Assembly: GCA_018350325.1 (NCBI GenBank)
Contig: JAEVLN010000012.1
Span: 124,001-188,000, forward strand
Origin: Globodera rostochiensis
Taxonomy: Eukaryota; Nematoda; Chromadorea; Rhabditida; Heteroderidae
DNA length: 64,000 bases
Reading direction: 5' to 3'
Shown: piece after piece, positions 23,330-32,546 of the stretch
Layout of the letters: every line of letters begins with the position of its first letter
Position numbering within the stretch: position 1 is the stretch's first letter
Made by a program: the position numbers and the translations under genes
The notes under the pieces: generated by a model
The model's database searches: none
What the model was told of the DNA's origin: nothing
Seen by the model: only the letters and a program-made list of their open reading frames with translations

Positions 23330-24267
23330 TCTGTCGAATATGTATGTCAGACTAATCTATTAATACCCACGAAATGGCTATGTATGTCAGACTAATCTAT
23401 TAATACCCACGAAATGGCTAAAACATTAAATTGATATGTTTTATACCAGGGTACGTAATATTTTAAAGAAATGTTCTTATTTCGACCCAATATTCTTATC
23501 ATGTTCTTATTTTATTGTGTCCGGGAACGGGAATTTCAATAACCGGGACGGGGATTCCCATCGCGTTCCCGTCGATCTCTAGTTACGAGGATTTATAATA
23601 TTTCAAAACGAGAAAATTTCGAAACGAATTCTTAATTAATTTTTTTCGAATTCGTTCAACAAATCGGGCTAAATCTGCAGTTTTGAACCAATCTTAACAA
23701 AACAAGCCACAATTTAAAAATTTTCTCGGCTTAGATTTTTTTTGTTCTTCAGCTGAAACCACAACCGAAAATTTTTCTTTCACCGGTCTGTTTCTTCCTA
23801 TGTAGTTGCTTTCGCACAAAAAGCCAACCGCGTTCTTTTTGTGGCGTTATCCCCAAATGAGTTCAAAATCTAATTAAAAACTCACCGATTCGGGTTAGAA
23901 TTGGTTTTTTAATCTTTACTGTTAGCCTAACAAAAAAGTACAGTTCCTCGGACGCGATTCAATAAATTATTTATACGAATAACTTTCATTAGACATAACA
24001 TATTTGTGCAGCATAGATGAAGGACTATAAATAAACAAAAAGTATTCTAATTGGTGTTTTCTCCACTACAAAGCGTTCAAATGACATCACTGCACGAAAT
24101 TGACGTCGAAATGGCTCCAATTTAGATTTTCATCATATTTTAATCTTCTAAATTAATTATGTGCTCAATGTTAAAATCACGAAGCGCAACCACTGCGAGA
24201 TGAAAGAGACGGGCGAAGAGATCAGAATGTTCAGGTTGTCCGACAGTGTCATTTATCGCATGTGCTT
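23330..24267. other. Intergenic region with a 40-bp direct duplication and possible transposon remnant
   Basis: About 940 bp between ICMT and nxf-1, AT-rich. It contains a perfect tandem duplication at 23339-23418 and a stretch near 23.52-23.58 kb (GGGAACGGGAATTTC, GGGACGGGGATTCCC, CGATCTCTAG) that looks like the degenerate GGGA-rich end of a DNA transposon. No protein-coding exon recognised. nxf-1 promoter elements must lie here. Confidence 0.5.
23339..23418. repeat. 40-bp direct tandem duplication
   Basis: Two identical adjacent copies of a 40-bp unit that begins TATGTATGTCAGACTAATCT and ends CACGAAATGGC, just upstream of the nxf-1 start codon. Confidence 0.97.
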
Positions 24268-25637
24268 CTAGCCCTGAGCAGCATAGCCTTTGATGTATGG
24301 GATTCCAGATGGCACTCGTCTCTGATAGGCGATGTATCTTTGCCCAAAGAATTCTAAAAATCTTGACGTAACAAAAGCACAAAGCATAGTCAACAATACC
24401 AATCAAATATCTTTCTTCCTCCCATATTCTGTCCTCAAAAAAGCGATAGGCAAAGAATGCATATGCCTGCGCACAGACCGGATTGCAGAGGATCAGCTGA
24501 GTGCCCACCGACCAGACCATCCACCCGAGGTAACATGAAAATTGACAGTGCGTTTAGATCGCACAAAATGATGTCTATTAGAAAGCCATTCACTCAAGGC
24601 CGACCTGGATGTCTGACGAGAGAGTAAACACCTTTTGTGCAAAGTTGGTGGTCTCTGTGTTTCCGAACCGCGATCTGCCTCGATTGTCAAACAAAAACCA
24701 CAAAATAATTAAAGTTCTCACTTGATGTGTGAATCCGACGGAGGCGTGGCACATTGCCAATTTGCGAAAAAGTTCTCCAACAATGCAACAGAGAATCCCG
24801 ATTGACGAAATGTACAATGAACAGAGGGCTAAAGTGGACAACCATTAAGAAAAACAATCACAGTTCCGTTTTCGCAAAAACGCACATGGGAAGATCCAAG
24901 CCCTTGCCCAAAATTCAATCCAAGAACACATGGCGGCCGTCTGAACAGAAAAACAAAACAAATAAGTAAAGAAAACGACAAACCCAATATGCTGGGGAGT
25001 GGTTGAGAAGGAAAGAGTCCGGCCGAAGTGATTCAAGATTGGTCAGGGCTGGAAAGTAACGAATTGGATTGGGCGGAGGGGGGTGAGCTCCGCCCCAGAC
25101 GCGAGTGCCCTTCCCCTACTTCCAGGCGCGAGTGCCCTTCCCTTCCCCCACCTTGGCGCGACACTGCCAGACTTACCGGTCATAAAAAATTCGGAGAAGT
25201 GAAAGAGAGTTAAAAAGTAGGCATAAACACAGAAAGTCAGTATGTGTAGTCCAGAGCCTCCATAAATTAAGGCGAAGGCGATGGACCATCCATTGACCAC
25301 ACCGAGCAAAAATGATTGGATGTTGAACTACAAAAGCAAATTGTAATTTTAAAACATTATCCACCTTCCAACGGTTCCGGCTCATTGGAAGAGCGCAAAG
25401 GCAAACGATTGCCAGCACCAAATGGTGGAGCAATGAGAGCGAGAACATGCGCAGGTGGGGCTCAATGAGGGGGATGGAACAGTTTGGGAAAAGAAAGGCG
25501 AGAAGGGCGGCACGGACCCGGTGATCCGTCCAAAGAATGGACCAAATGCGCTTCAGAGTGAGATTGGAAGACCAATAACTGACCATTGGAAAGCGACTGA
25601 CTGCAAGCAAAAACTTGTAGAGAAAAAAAATGGGCAC
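24268..25637 (-). CDS. Isoprenylcysteine carboxyl methyltransferase (ICMT)
   Basis: ER membrane enzyme that methylates the carboxyl group of prenylated C-terminal cysteines of Ras/Rho proteins, using S-adenosylmethionine. N-terminal membrane segments (LLAFLFPNCSIPLIE; MFSLSLLHHLVLAIVCLCAL) are followed by the family motif FHFSEFF (about 25.2 kb), SWIEFWARAW, FRKLAMCHASVGFTHQ, then the catalytic core KGVYSLVRHPG / YLGWMVWSVGTQLILCNPVC and RFFEDRIWEEE. The C-terminus EFFGQRYIAYQRRVPSGIPY ends at TAG 24268-24270. RHPGYLGW is assembled across intron 24535-24604, whose 3' end lacks AG (apparent GT-AT). Start taken at 25637 (MPIFFLYKFLLAVSRF); an upstream non-coding exon is possible. It lies 301 bp downstream of aap-1 on the same strand. 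No C. elegans symbol recalled. Confidence 0.9.
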
Positions 25638-25938
25638 AAATTTTCATAATACTAAACAAAATATCCAATTGCACTTTCATATCATTCGTTTCATACAGTG
25701 ACCCGAATCAAACATTTATTCATTATTATTCTGATTTACAGAGATCGTCGTCAGATAGAAAAAATGAGACAAACGGTGAGAACATGGGAAATTAGATAGA
25801 AAATGGGTAAATGTGGCAACAGCAGTGGTAGTCGAATCCTCTTCAGTGCGTGAGACAATTGTTCGGAATTTTATCCCAACGTTTCAGTAAAATCGCTAAC
25901 CACCAGGGCCACTCACTAACTTTCAATCAATTTACGAC

Positions 25939-28263
25939 TTAATCAATTTGAGCCGGCAGCGTCTCGTCGTTTTCTTCACTGCAACTTTCTCTTTGTTTTC
26001 GTTTCAATTCCAATGCAGGCTTAGAAAAATGGATTTTTAAGCAAGTGCAAAATGCCAACCAACCGTTTTTAGCGTCGTGTCCAGCATCACATTGTGCTCC
26101 TTTAGTGAAGTGTTTGCATAATACCGCACAAAATCCACTAAAGAGGGGAACAACATTTGCGTGTTTGCAAAGCCGTAACCGCCACAGTGCTCAGGCGATG
26201 TGCGTGGATCCCGATATTCAATGAGACAAGAATGCTAAACTTTCCAAATATAGTACAAATGAATCATTACACGCATTAAAAATCGATGCATTTAAGGAAT
26301 GACATTCGGTTTACCACATTCCCGTCCTTTGAAATTTCCATTGCGTAAAAACCAGGATGGGACGAGCTCGGCCGTATAAGAAACACACCATCCTTCTGTT
26401 TCAAATTTGGCAAAAGTTTCAGTAATATATTGACAGCCTGCTCCTAAAGTTTTTCGAATTGAGTATTAAGCAGTTTGAAGAAATGCATCTTTCTTATCTC
26501 CCAGCCCAAAACACAATAATCACATTTGTCCCTTGCCTTTGTAGCTCCCCGATGCCAAAGCCAACGTTCACAGTCCCATTCGGGCATTGGAAAATGTGCA
26601 CGGATGAGAAATACACTTAAGATGACCGGCTCGGAATCCAACTGAAATTGTATGTCTGAAAAACGAGAAATATGGAAAGTTCAACCCAACTTTCACTCGC
26701 ATGACCCCCCCCCCAGCGAATAATGACAAAACCATTCGGATTCAAAGAGTACGGAAAGTTTTTTAAACAATACCGCTAATGAAACGGCCTCCAGTTGACG
26801 GTCGAGCTGTGCATGAGTAGTGTTCTGTTGCTTCGGCAATGACAAAATTTTGTCTCGACATTTGTCACGTTTCCTAGGAATAATTACTATATTAAACGAA
26901 ATACCCGGACACAGAAAAAAGTCGGGTACGAATCGAATAAATCGAAATTTAGCCCAGATAGTTCAAAAATTGCGGATTTCAGATATCGGATAGAACAAAT
27001 CCGTTGCTTGATTACCTGTACAATTTGAGTAAAAGTGGCTTATGTTCTTCCAATTCACCGTTAAGGTTGGACAAAGTTTGGCCAATATTTTGGAGCGCGG
27101 TGTTTACAAGTTCCTGAGCTTTTCCAATCTCTTCCATCCTAAATAAAGAAAGAAATTTAAACGTTAACGGTTTTATTTTTCATTAACCTTTCCTGCTGAA
27201 GTTCAATGTTTGCGCGCAGTGCCTCTCTGTCCCTTTCCGACAGCCCATCCTCAATTTCCATTCTAAATTCGTTCAATTGGCCAGTAAATGATCTACCAAA
27301 GTTAGGAATTGCCTCTTCAATTCTACAATTTTTCGTTGAAATATTTTTAGAGCTTCACAATACGCTGCAGTAGTTTGCTTTTTTCGCTGAAACTCATCTC
27401 CACTAATATTCATCTGTGAGAAGAGGGAGTCGTATCGACGAGATACACGATCGTACTCTGCATGGAACCCCTTAAACCAAGCGCAGAATATAAACTCAAA
27501 AAGCAGAAAAACCTCTAAACGACACTTCAATAAGTTTATTCGATGCATTTGACTGAATTTCGAGCTGGTCTAAATGACGAATGGATTAATAAAACAAAGA
27601 AAAAACATTTGATAGCTATCGAACAGTAAGACTTAAAAAACGCGCTTACATTCGCTTCGTTTTGTTCTCTTGCCACAAAATCAGGTGATGGGAGCGGATA
27701 TAACAAACACATATCGAGTCGTTCATTGAAATCCCTCAGAGAGCACGTGCGGTAGAACTGGACGAGGGAGGAAATCGAGTCGAAGTCGAATGTGTCACGC
27801 GTGAAGCCACACTTGTCATTTTCAACCTTTTAAGAAATAAAAAAGATTAAATTTCAAATTTAAGTGTATTTAATAACCAATATTTTTATCAGTTTGTTAG
27901 CTCCGGCAACACGTAATGTTAGGGTAAACTGGCCATTTGTTGAAGCATCCCGAACTGCAAAAGTCCCGTCCTGTTTATTCTTAAACAAAAGCGTAAATAA
28001 AGTCGATATTTTTATTTTAAAACCTCTAACGCTGCACTAATTATCTCCTTGTTGGCCGACCCCCAATACCAACATTTATCCGTAACATCAGCCACACAAC
28101 CACTTTTATCAAATTGTGGTCCGCTGTTCGATGGTTGTTCATTTATTCGGGAGGAAGAAGGCAGTTCAGTGTCGGCTATTGAGTCGATAGAAGAAAGGGA
28201 AGACGAACGAGAATGGGAAGCACAATAATTTTCCAAGAGTACCGAAGATGAGGAAAGGTTCAT
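25939..28263 (-). CDS. aap-1: PI3-kinase p85-like regulatory subunit (two SH2 domains)
   Basis: Adaptor that binds the p110 catalytic subunit (AGE-1 in C. elegans) through the inter-SH2 coiled coil and binds phosphotyrosine motifs through its SH2 domains, in insulin/IGF signalling. The start MNLSSSSVLLENY (28263) is preceded directly by TTCTAG, an acceptor-like site. A Ser-rich leader is followed by nSH2 (KCWYWGSANKEIISAALEVL; DGTFAVRDAS with the pTyr Arg; FTLTLRVAGANKLIKI). The iSH2 region (27.55-26.8 kb; EYDRVSRRYDSLFSQMNISG, EALKIFQRKIVELKRQF) and cSH2 (DGVFLIRPSSSHPGFYAMEI; CGGYGFANTQMLFPSLVDFV) follow. It ends ETLPAQID-stop at 25939. No SH3 or RhoGAP domain is seen, as in short p55/AAP-1-type adaptors. 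Confidence 0.92.
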
Positions 28264-28695
28264 CTAGAACATCACAGATTTTTGTAAATTAGGTATGTAC
28301 ATATTTTTATACGTCATATGTACAAATAACAAAACTTTTTGTTTGAATTTGGTAAAATCGCAAAACTTTCCTAAAATTTTTTGGGAGAGCGGGTGGGGGA
28401 GGATTTTACTTTTAAAAGTTAATTTCTTTTTTCTCTTGGTTTGGCGCTCTGTTTATGAAAAAACTAAGAAAATTAAGTAAAATTAATCGAAACTCAAAAA
28501 GCCACTGGTTTTTGCCTTCTAGATTTGTAAGTTACGATCGCGCCAAACCACCTGCGCCAATACATATCCGGAAATTTGAGGCCGTCGAATCCAATCCCTA
28601 ATTTTGTAAGTCGGTGTATCATTTTTTTCTTTGCAGATTCAATTAATTTGCTCAATCATTCCATCACGCACCACCATTAAATATTATAGCATAAT
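28264..28695. other. Divergent intergenic region aap-1 / zinc-finger gene
   Basis: A 432-bp AT-rich spacer between the start codons of two divergent genes, so it probably carries both promoters. No conserved motif can be named. Confidence 0.45.
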
Positions 28696-30678
28696 ATGTC
28701 TTCGACAAAAAGGACTTGTTTAATTTGCAAACGAGATTATCCGAAGAATAGCCTAATAGCCCATATAGCAGAACATCTTAATTACAAACGTCACAAGTGT
28801 TCGGATTGCACTTTTCAGTTATTTTTTTATTCATTAAAAATTAAATTGTAATAAATTCAGAAGCGTGCTAATGGAAGCTATGGTTGACCATCAGAATAAT
28901 ACAACTCATAAAGTGGAATTTGATGTTAGTAATGTTGGTAAACTTGAAGGCCGTTAATCTCTCCCCTCCAAAACAATTCGATTATAAAACATTACTCTAA
29001 AAATTTTAGGTCAAGAACTGGTACTTGGAACGCGTTTGTCAATTGGTCTATAGCGATTTTGAATATGCTCAAAAGAATGGCGAAGATGCAATTCGCAAAT
29101 TCGGTTCTTCTTTCGGCGATAAAACTCGATTAACTGAAATGCTGAGAGTAGGGTGAGTACCTTTCATTACACTTTTTAAATGCCAAAGCAAATATAGCGA
29201 GGTAAAGGAGGAGGAGGAAGATGAAATCGAAGTGATTGGGACTCGCGAAGCGGCAGCGTCTATCCCAGTTGCCAGACGGTCCTTGTCTGAAGGCACTGAG
29301 CAACAGCCAAGCCCAACAAATGTCAAAACTCAAAGCCAGAGTCACGGAACTCCCAATCAAAGCCAAGTTTCTGGTTCTGTTCAGCGACAACAAATTGTAC
29401 ACACTGTTAGAGCATCAAATCGCAACATTATTTCTCAGCAAGAAATTGAAATAGTTCGTCCAAAAGATGCATTTAATGTTCAAACTGCTCCCGCTGATTC
29501 GTCAAATGAACATCCAAAGCAAGGCCAACCAACGGTAGTTTATTGCTCTTATTGTTTGGAATGACATTCAAATGAATTTAGGAACAAATTCTGGTAGAAT
29601 TACAACGACAAATCACTAAGGGTTTGGAGCGGAAAATATGCAAAATTTGTCACCTAATGGTAGACAACGACTACAAATCGCAAAAGGAGCACGTAATTGG
29701 GCGGCATATGGTTGGCATTGATGAGAATAAGCGAGAAGAGAAGTTGCGCTGGAAGTTGGAACGTTGCTTTAAGCAAGAGGGCCATTTGCTGATAACAAAC
29801 GACTTTCAGTGTAACATTTGTGGGCATGAGACGAAATACAAAGGTAATCGGGAAATTTGTACGTCTTAACCCACACCGGGTCTGCATGTTTATTTGGTCC
29901 TCATCGTTCACTGTGTTCAAAATTTGAATGACAGATACGAGACAATTGAAAATAATAAAGAGGCAGACACAAATATAGGGGCGCATTTCTAAACACAAAA
30001 GACGAAAAGTCAAATAATAATGCGGACGCTTTGGTCCCTTACAATCGATCGAAAAAGAGGCAATTTAGAGGAGACCAAAGGAACATTTACTTCGTCTGGA
30101 AGAAAGTAAACAGTTTTCATGATGGGAAAATATCCTTTAGAGACAAGGTACCATCACGTCTCAGCTGTACATACGGACTACCAATGGAATTGTGTGTTTT
30201 CTTCGTGTGATTTTGTGGTTCGAAGTAAACGGCATTTTAACGGCCATCTGAATGTGTGTACTTCGAAAGCTTTTTTAAAAGAGTTCATTAATATTTGGAC
30301 CAAATATAAGCGAATATTGTTTTTAAAAAATCGTATAATTAGCGGTAATTGGGTCTCCGGATTACGACTTTTTTTTGTTGCTTGTTCTATAAAAGAAAAG
30401 AGCCTGAAATATAATTTTTATTTCTCGTTCCGTTTCAATTTCAGAGTTGGCATGAACTGAACTTGAACCAATTGGAAGGTGAAGCGAAGGATAGTTTTAT
30501 TATGATGAACAGCGACTTCGAACTTAAATTGACGCCGCTTGTTCGTAAATGTTTTCCATTTGACCTTCCGAGTCCGAATTCTGGCGGAGAGGAGGAGCGG
30601 AGGAAGAAGGCGAGAAAGAAAAGTGGTGGCGGAATGGGCACTGAAGATGCGCTCGTGGACAGTGTGGTCTCAAAGTAA
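28696..30678 (+). CDS. Multi-C2H2 zinc-finger protein, function unknown
   Basis: Starts MSSTKRTCLICKRDYPKNSL. Exons joined by phase contain several C2H2-type fingers: CLIC-x11-HIAEH, CSDC-x12-HQNNTTH (split by an intron near 28.82 kb), CKIC-x13-HVIGRH (near 29.65 kb), CNIC with later histidines across an intron, and CVFSSC-x8-HFNGH (near 30.23 kb). Between fingers 2 and 3 lies an acidic then Gln/Ser-rich linker (KEEEEDEIEVIGTREAAAS). The C-terminal exon (30.45-30.68 kb) ends with a basic stretch (EEERRKKARKKSGGG) and LVDSVVSK-stop. Nucleic-acid binding is a family inference. I do not recognise a named orthologue. Exon limits at 29.87-30.12 kb are uncertain, and the gene might continue into the exons at 31.5-32.0 kb. 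Confidence 0.7.
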
Positions 30679-30719
30679 AGCCCGCATAATTCGCGTGAAA
30701 TACTAGTGAAGGCCGTCAT

Positions 30720-30937
30720 TTGGGGTCAGGGCCGTAGCCAGGGGGAGCCACCCCCTCCCCCGAAATGTTTTTTGGAATCAAACCCGTAAAGGGGACTTTA
30801 GTAGTTACTTCACCCCCTGGGGTGAAGTAACTACTGACTTTTGTTTTTTTGGGCCAATATCCTTAACAAATTCCATCAAAAATTCAAAAGTTTTGAGTCT
30901 TGAGTCAAAATTCAAATGTGTTTCGGTGCAACCCTGT
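30720..30937. mobile_element. Fragment of a related TE with a 36-bp palindrome
   Basis: Begins GGGCCGTAGCCAGGGGGAGCC, resembling the terminal inverted repeat of the adjacent complete element, and contains a near-perfect palindrome at 30800-30835 (AGTAGTTACTTCACCCC, 2-base spacer, then its complement). It ends at the target-site duplication of the next element. No coding content. Confidence 0.5.
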
Positions 30938-31431
30938 CAAGGGCGTAGCCAGGATTTTTTTTCAGGGGGGGGCTGAGTCAAGAAAAAAAAAAAATCGATT
31001 TTTAGGGGTGCATTTTTGGGTTTTATTGCATTTTTCTTAAAGAATTTTTACCCCAAAAAGTTGGATTTTTAGGGGTGTAATTTTGGGTTTTATTGCATTT
31101 TTCTTAAGCAATTTTTTGGGGGGGGGGGGGGAGGCGGTGCCGATAGGCGCCGCCGAGAAAAATTTTTGACTCAATTTGTTAAGAGATTTGCACCAAAAAT
31201 TTAAAAAATGTGGTAATTTTTTAAAACATTTTTAGAACGGGAGAGCCCGGCGGTGCCGATAGGCGCCGCCGGGAAAAATTTTGACGATTTTAAAAGCGAT
31301 TTGTAAAGAAAATTGGTCAAATAAATGACCAAATTTGCAAAACAATAGGGTCCCCCTATGGATTTTTTTTCACAAATTTCATTTCGGGGGGGGCTGCAGC
31401 CCCCTCAGCCCCCCCCCTGGCTACGCCCTTG
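30938..31431. mobile_element. Complete 494-bp non-autonomous hAT-like element (MITE)
   Basis: Bounded by perfect 16-bp terminal inverted repeats: CAAGGGCGTAGCCAGG at 30938-30953 and its reverse complement at 31416-31431. It is flanked by identical 8-bp direct repeats AACCCTGT (30930-30937 and 31432-31439). An 8-bp target-site duplication is typical of the hAT superfamily. Inside are an imperfect internal duplication (TTTTTAGGGGTG...TTTTATTGCATTTTTCTTAA, twice) and two copies of GGTGCCGATAGGCGCCGCCG. There is no transposase ORF, so movement would need a helper element. Confidence 0.92.
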
Positions 31432-31506
31432 AACCCTGTATGTATCAATCTTTGGAATTCCAAATTTTTTGGCCTTGCCTCTGATTTTGCAATTGTTTTC
31501 AGTTTT

Positions 31507-32038
31507 ATGCCAACTATTGGTCACTCCACACTGAATCGTCCGAATTCCAATCAGGCTAGAACACATCAAAATGGCGAGATGGATGAATATGAGAGCTCGT
31601 CTGGCTCGGACTATACCGATTCGGAACATGAATCGAAGTCCACAAAACATAACGGTTCGAAAGGAAATAGGGAAAGGGTAGAATTGAAGCAGAATTCGTC
31701 CATTGCCAAACAGCAGACAAAACGGGAACTCGGTAATGTGATTTACACCGAAATCTTGCCTTATATTTCTAATAGACATCGAGAAAACGCGGCCTTCCTG
31801 TTCAAACCCAACAACAGCAGCTATTTCTGATGCTAGAAACGGGAGCTTCTACTCTTGCCCCAAAAACATTCATAGGACCCGGAGGATGTCCGAGCATAGA
31901 AACAATTATCACAATGACAGTCGGTGGCGACGTGTGAGACGGGGCTTTAATGAAGCATCCTCCAAAGGACAGAGGCATGCGGTGAAGAAACAAAAAATGG
32001 AGGGAAACTCGGACAGCATCGTTTATCTTCATCGTTGA
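31507..32038 (+). CDS. Small Ser/Arg-rich hypothetical protein
   Basis: Two exons joined in phase: 31507 to about 31734 (MPTIGHSTLNRPNSNQARTH, acidic/Ser-rich DEYESSSGSDYTDSEHESKS) and from about 31778 (DIEKTRPSCSNPTTAAISDA) to TGA 32036-32038 (SDSIVYLHR-stop), with basic RRMSEHRNNYHND and RWRRVRRGF. The ATG is preceded by GTTTTCAG, which could be an intron or spliced-leader acceptor. No domain recognised; mostly disordered in character. It may be the 3' end of the upstream zinc-finger gene, with the MITE in an intron, but the phases I tried did not join cleanly. Confidence 0.45.
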
Positions 32039-32546
32039 ATTTTTATCTTTTGTCCAGTTTTCATATTGTCAATCTTTTATTTATCGTTTATTTGTTTATG
32101 CAACGGATTGACTGATTGTTTATATAGCATTCATCGTAATTAAAAGAGGTTTAAATTGCTTATTTTTAAACACAGTGACCGTTATTATTTATGGGCAAAA
32201 AACAGTCCGTCCACGGTCGGGTACAGTACCAAAAACGCAGCTAAAAAACAGCACGACAGACAAGCCTTGATATTAATCTCGAATTTAGTTTTTGGCATAA
32301 TGAATGCCAATATCAATGCTTAAAGTTTGTTGGCATAATGAACTATTTGGTAAATTTCTAACGGTTTAGTTCGGCCTATGTCAATGCTCACCTGCCTTCC
32401 AAAAACAAGTTACGAACTGATGTTTTACGATTTATTTTTGGGCTAAAAATCAAAATTAAAATGAACTTTGGGAGCGCTTGGTGTGCTACTTATTCCTTAC
32501 ACCAAAAATAAATATGGCCTCGAAATGTTCAACGAAAATACATTAA
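32039..32546. other. Intergenic spacer upstream of ZYG11/ZER1 gene
   Basis: AT-rich spacer of about 500 bp holding the 3' untranslated region of the small gene and the upstream region of the next gene. No repeat array or coding exon seen. Confidence 0.45.

Noticed and set aside
24332..25213. Plus-strand ORFs over the ICMT region
   Set aside because: Shadows of the minus-strand ICMT exons, which match the family end to end.
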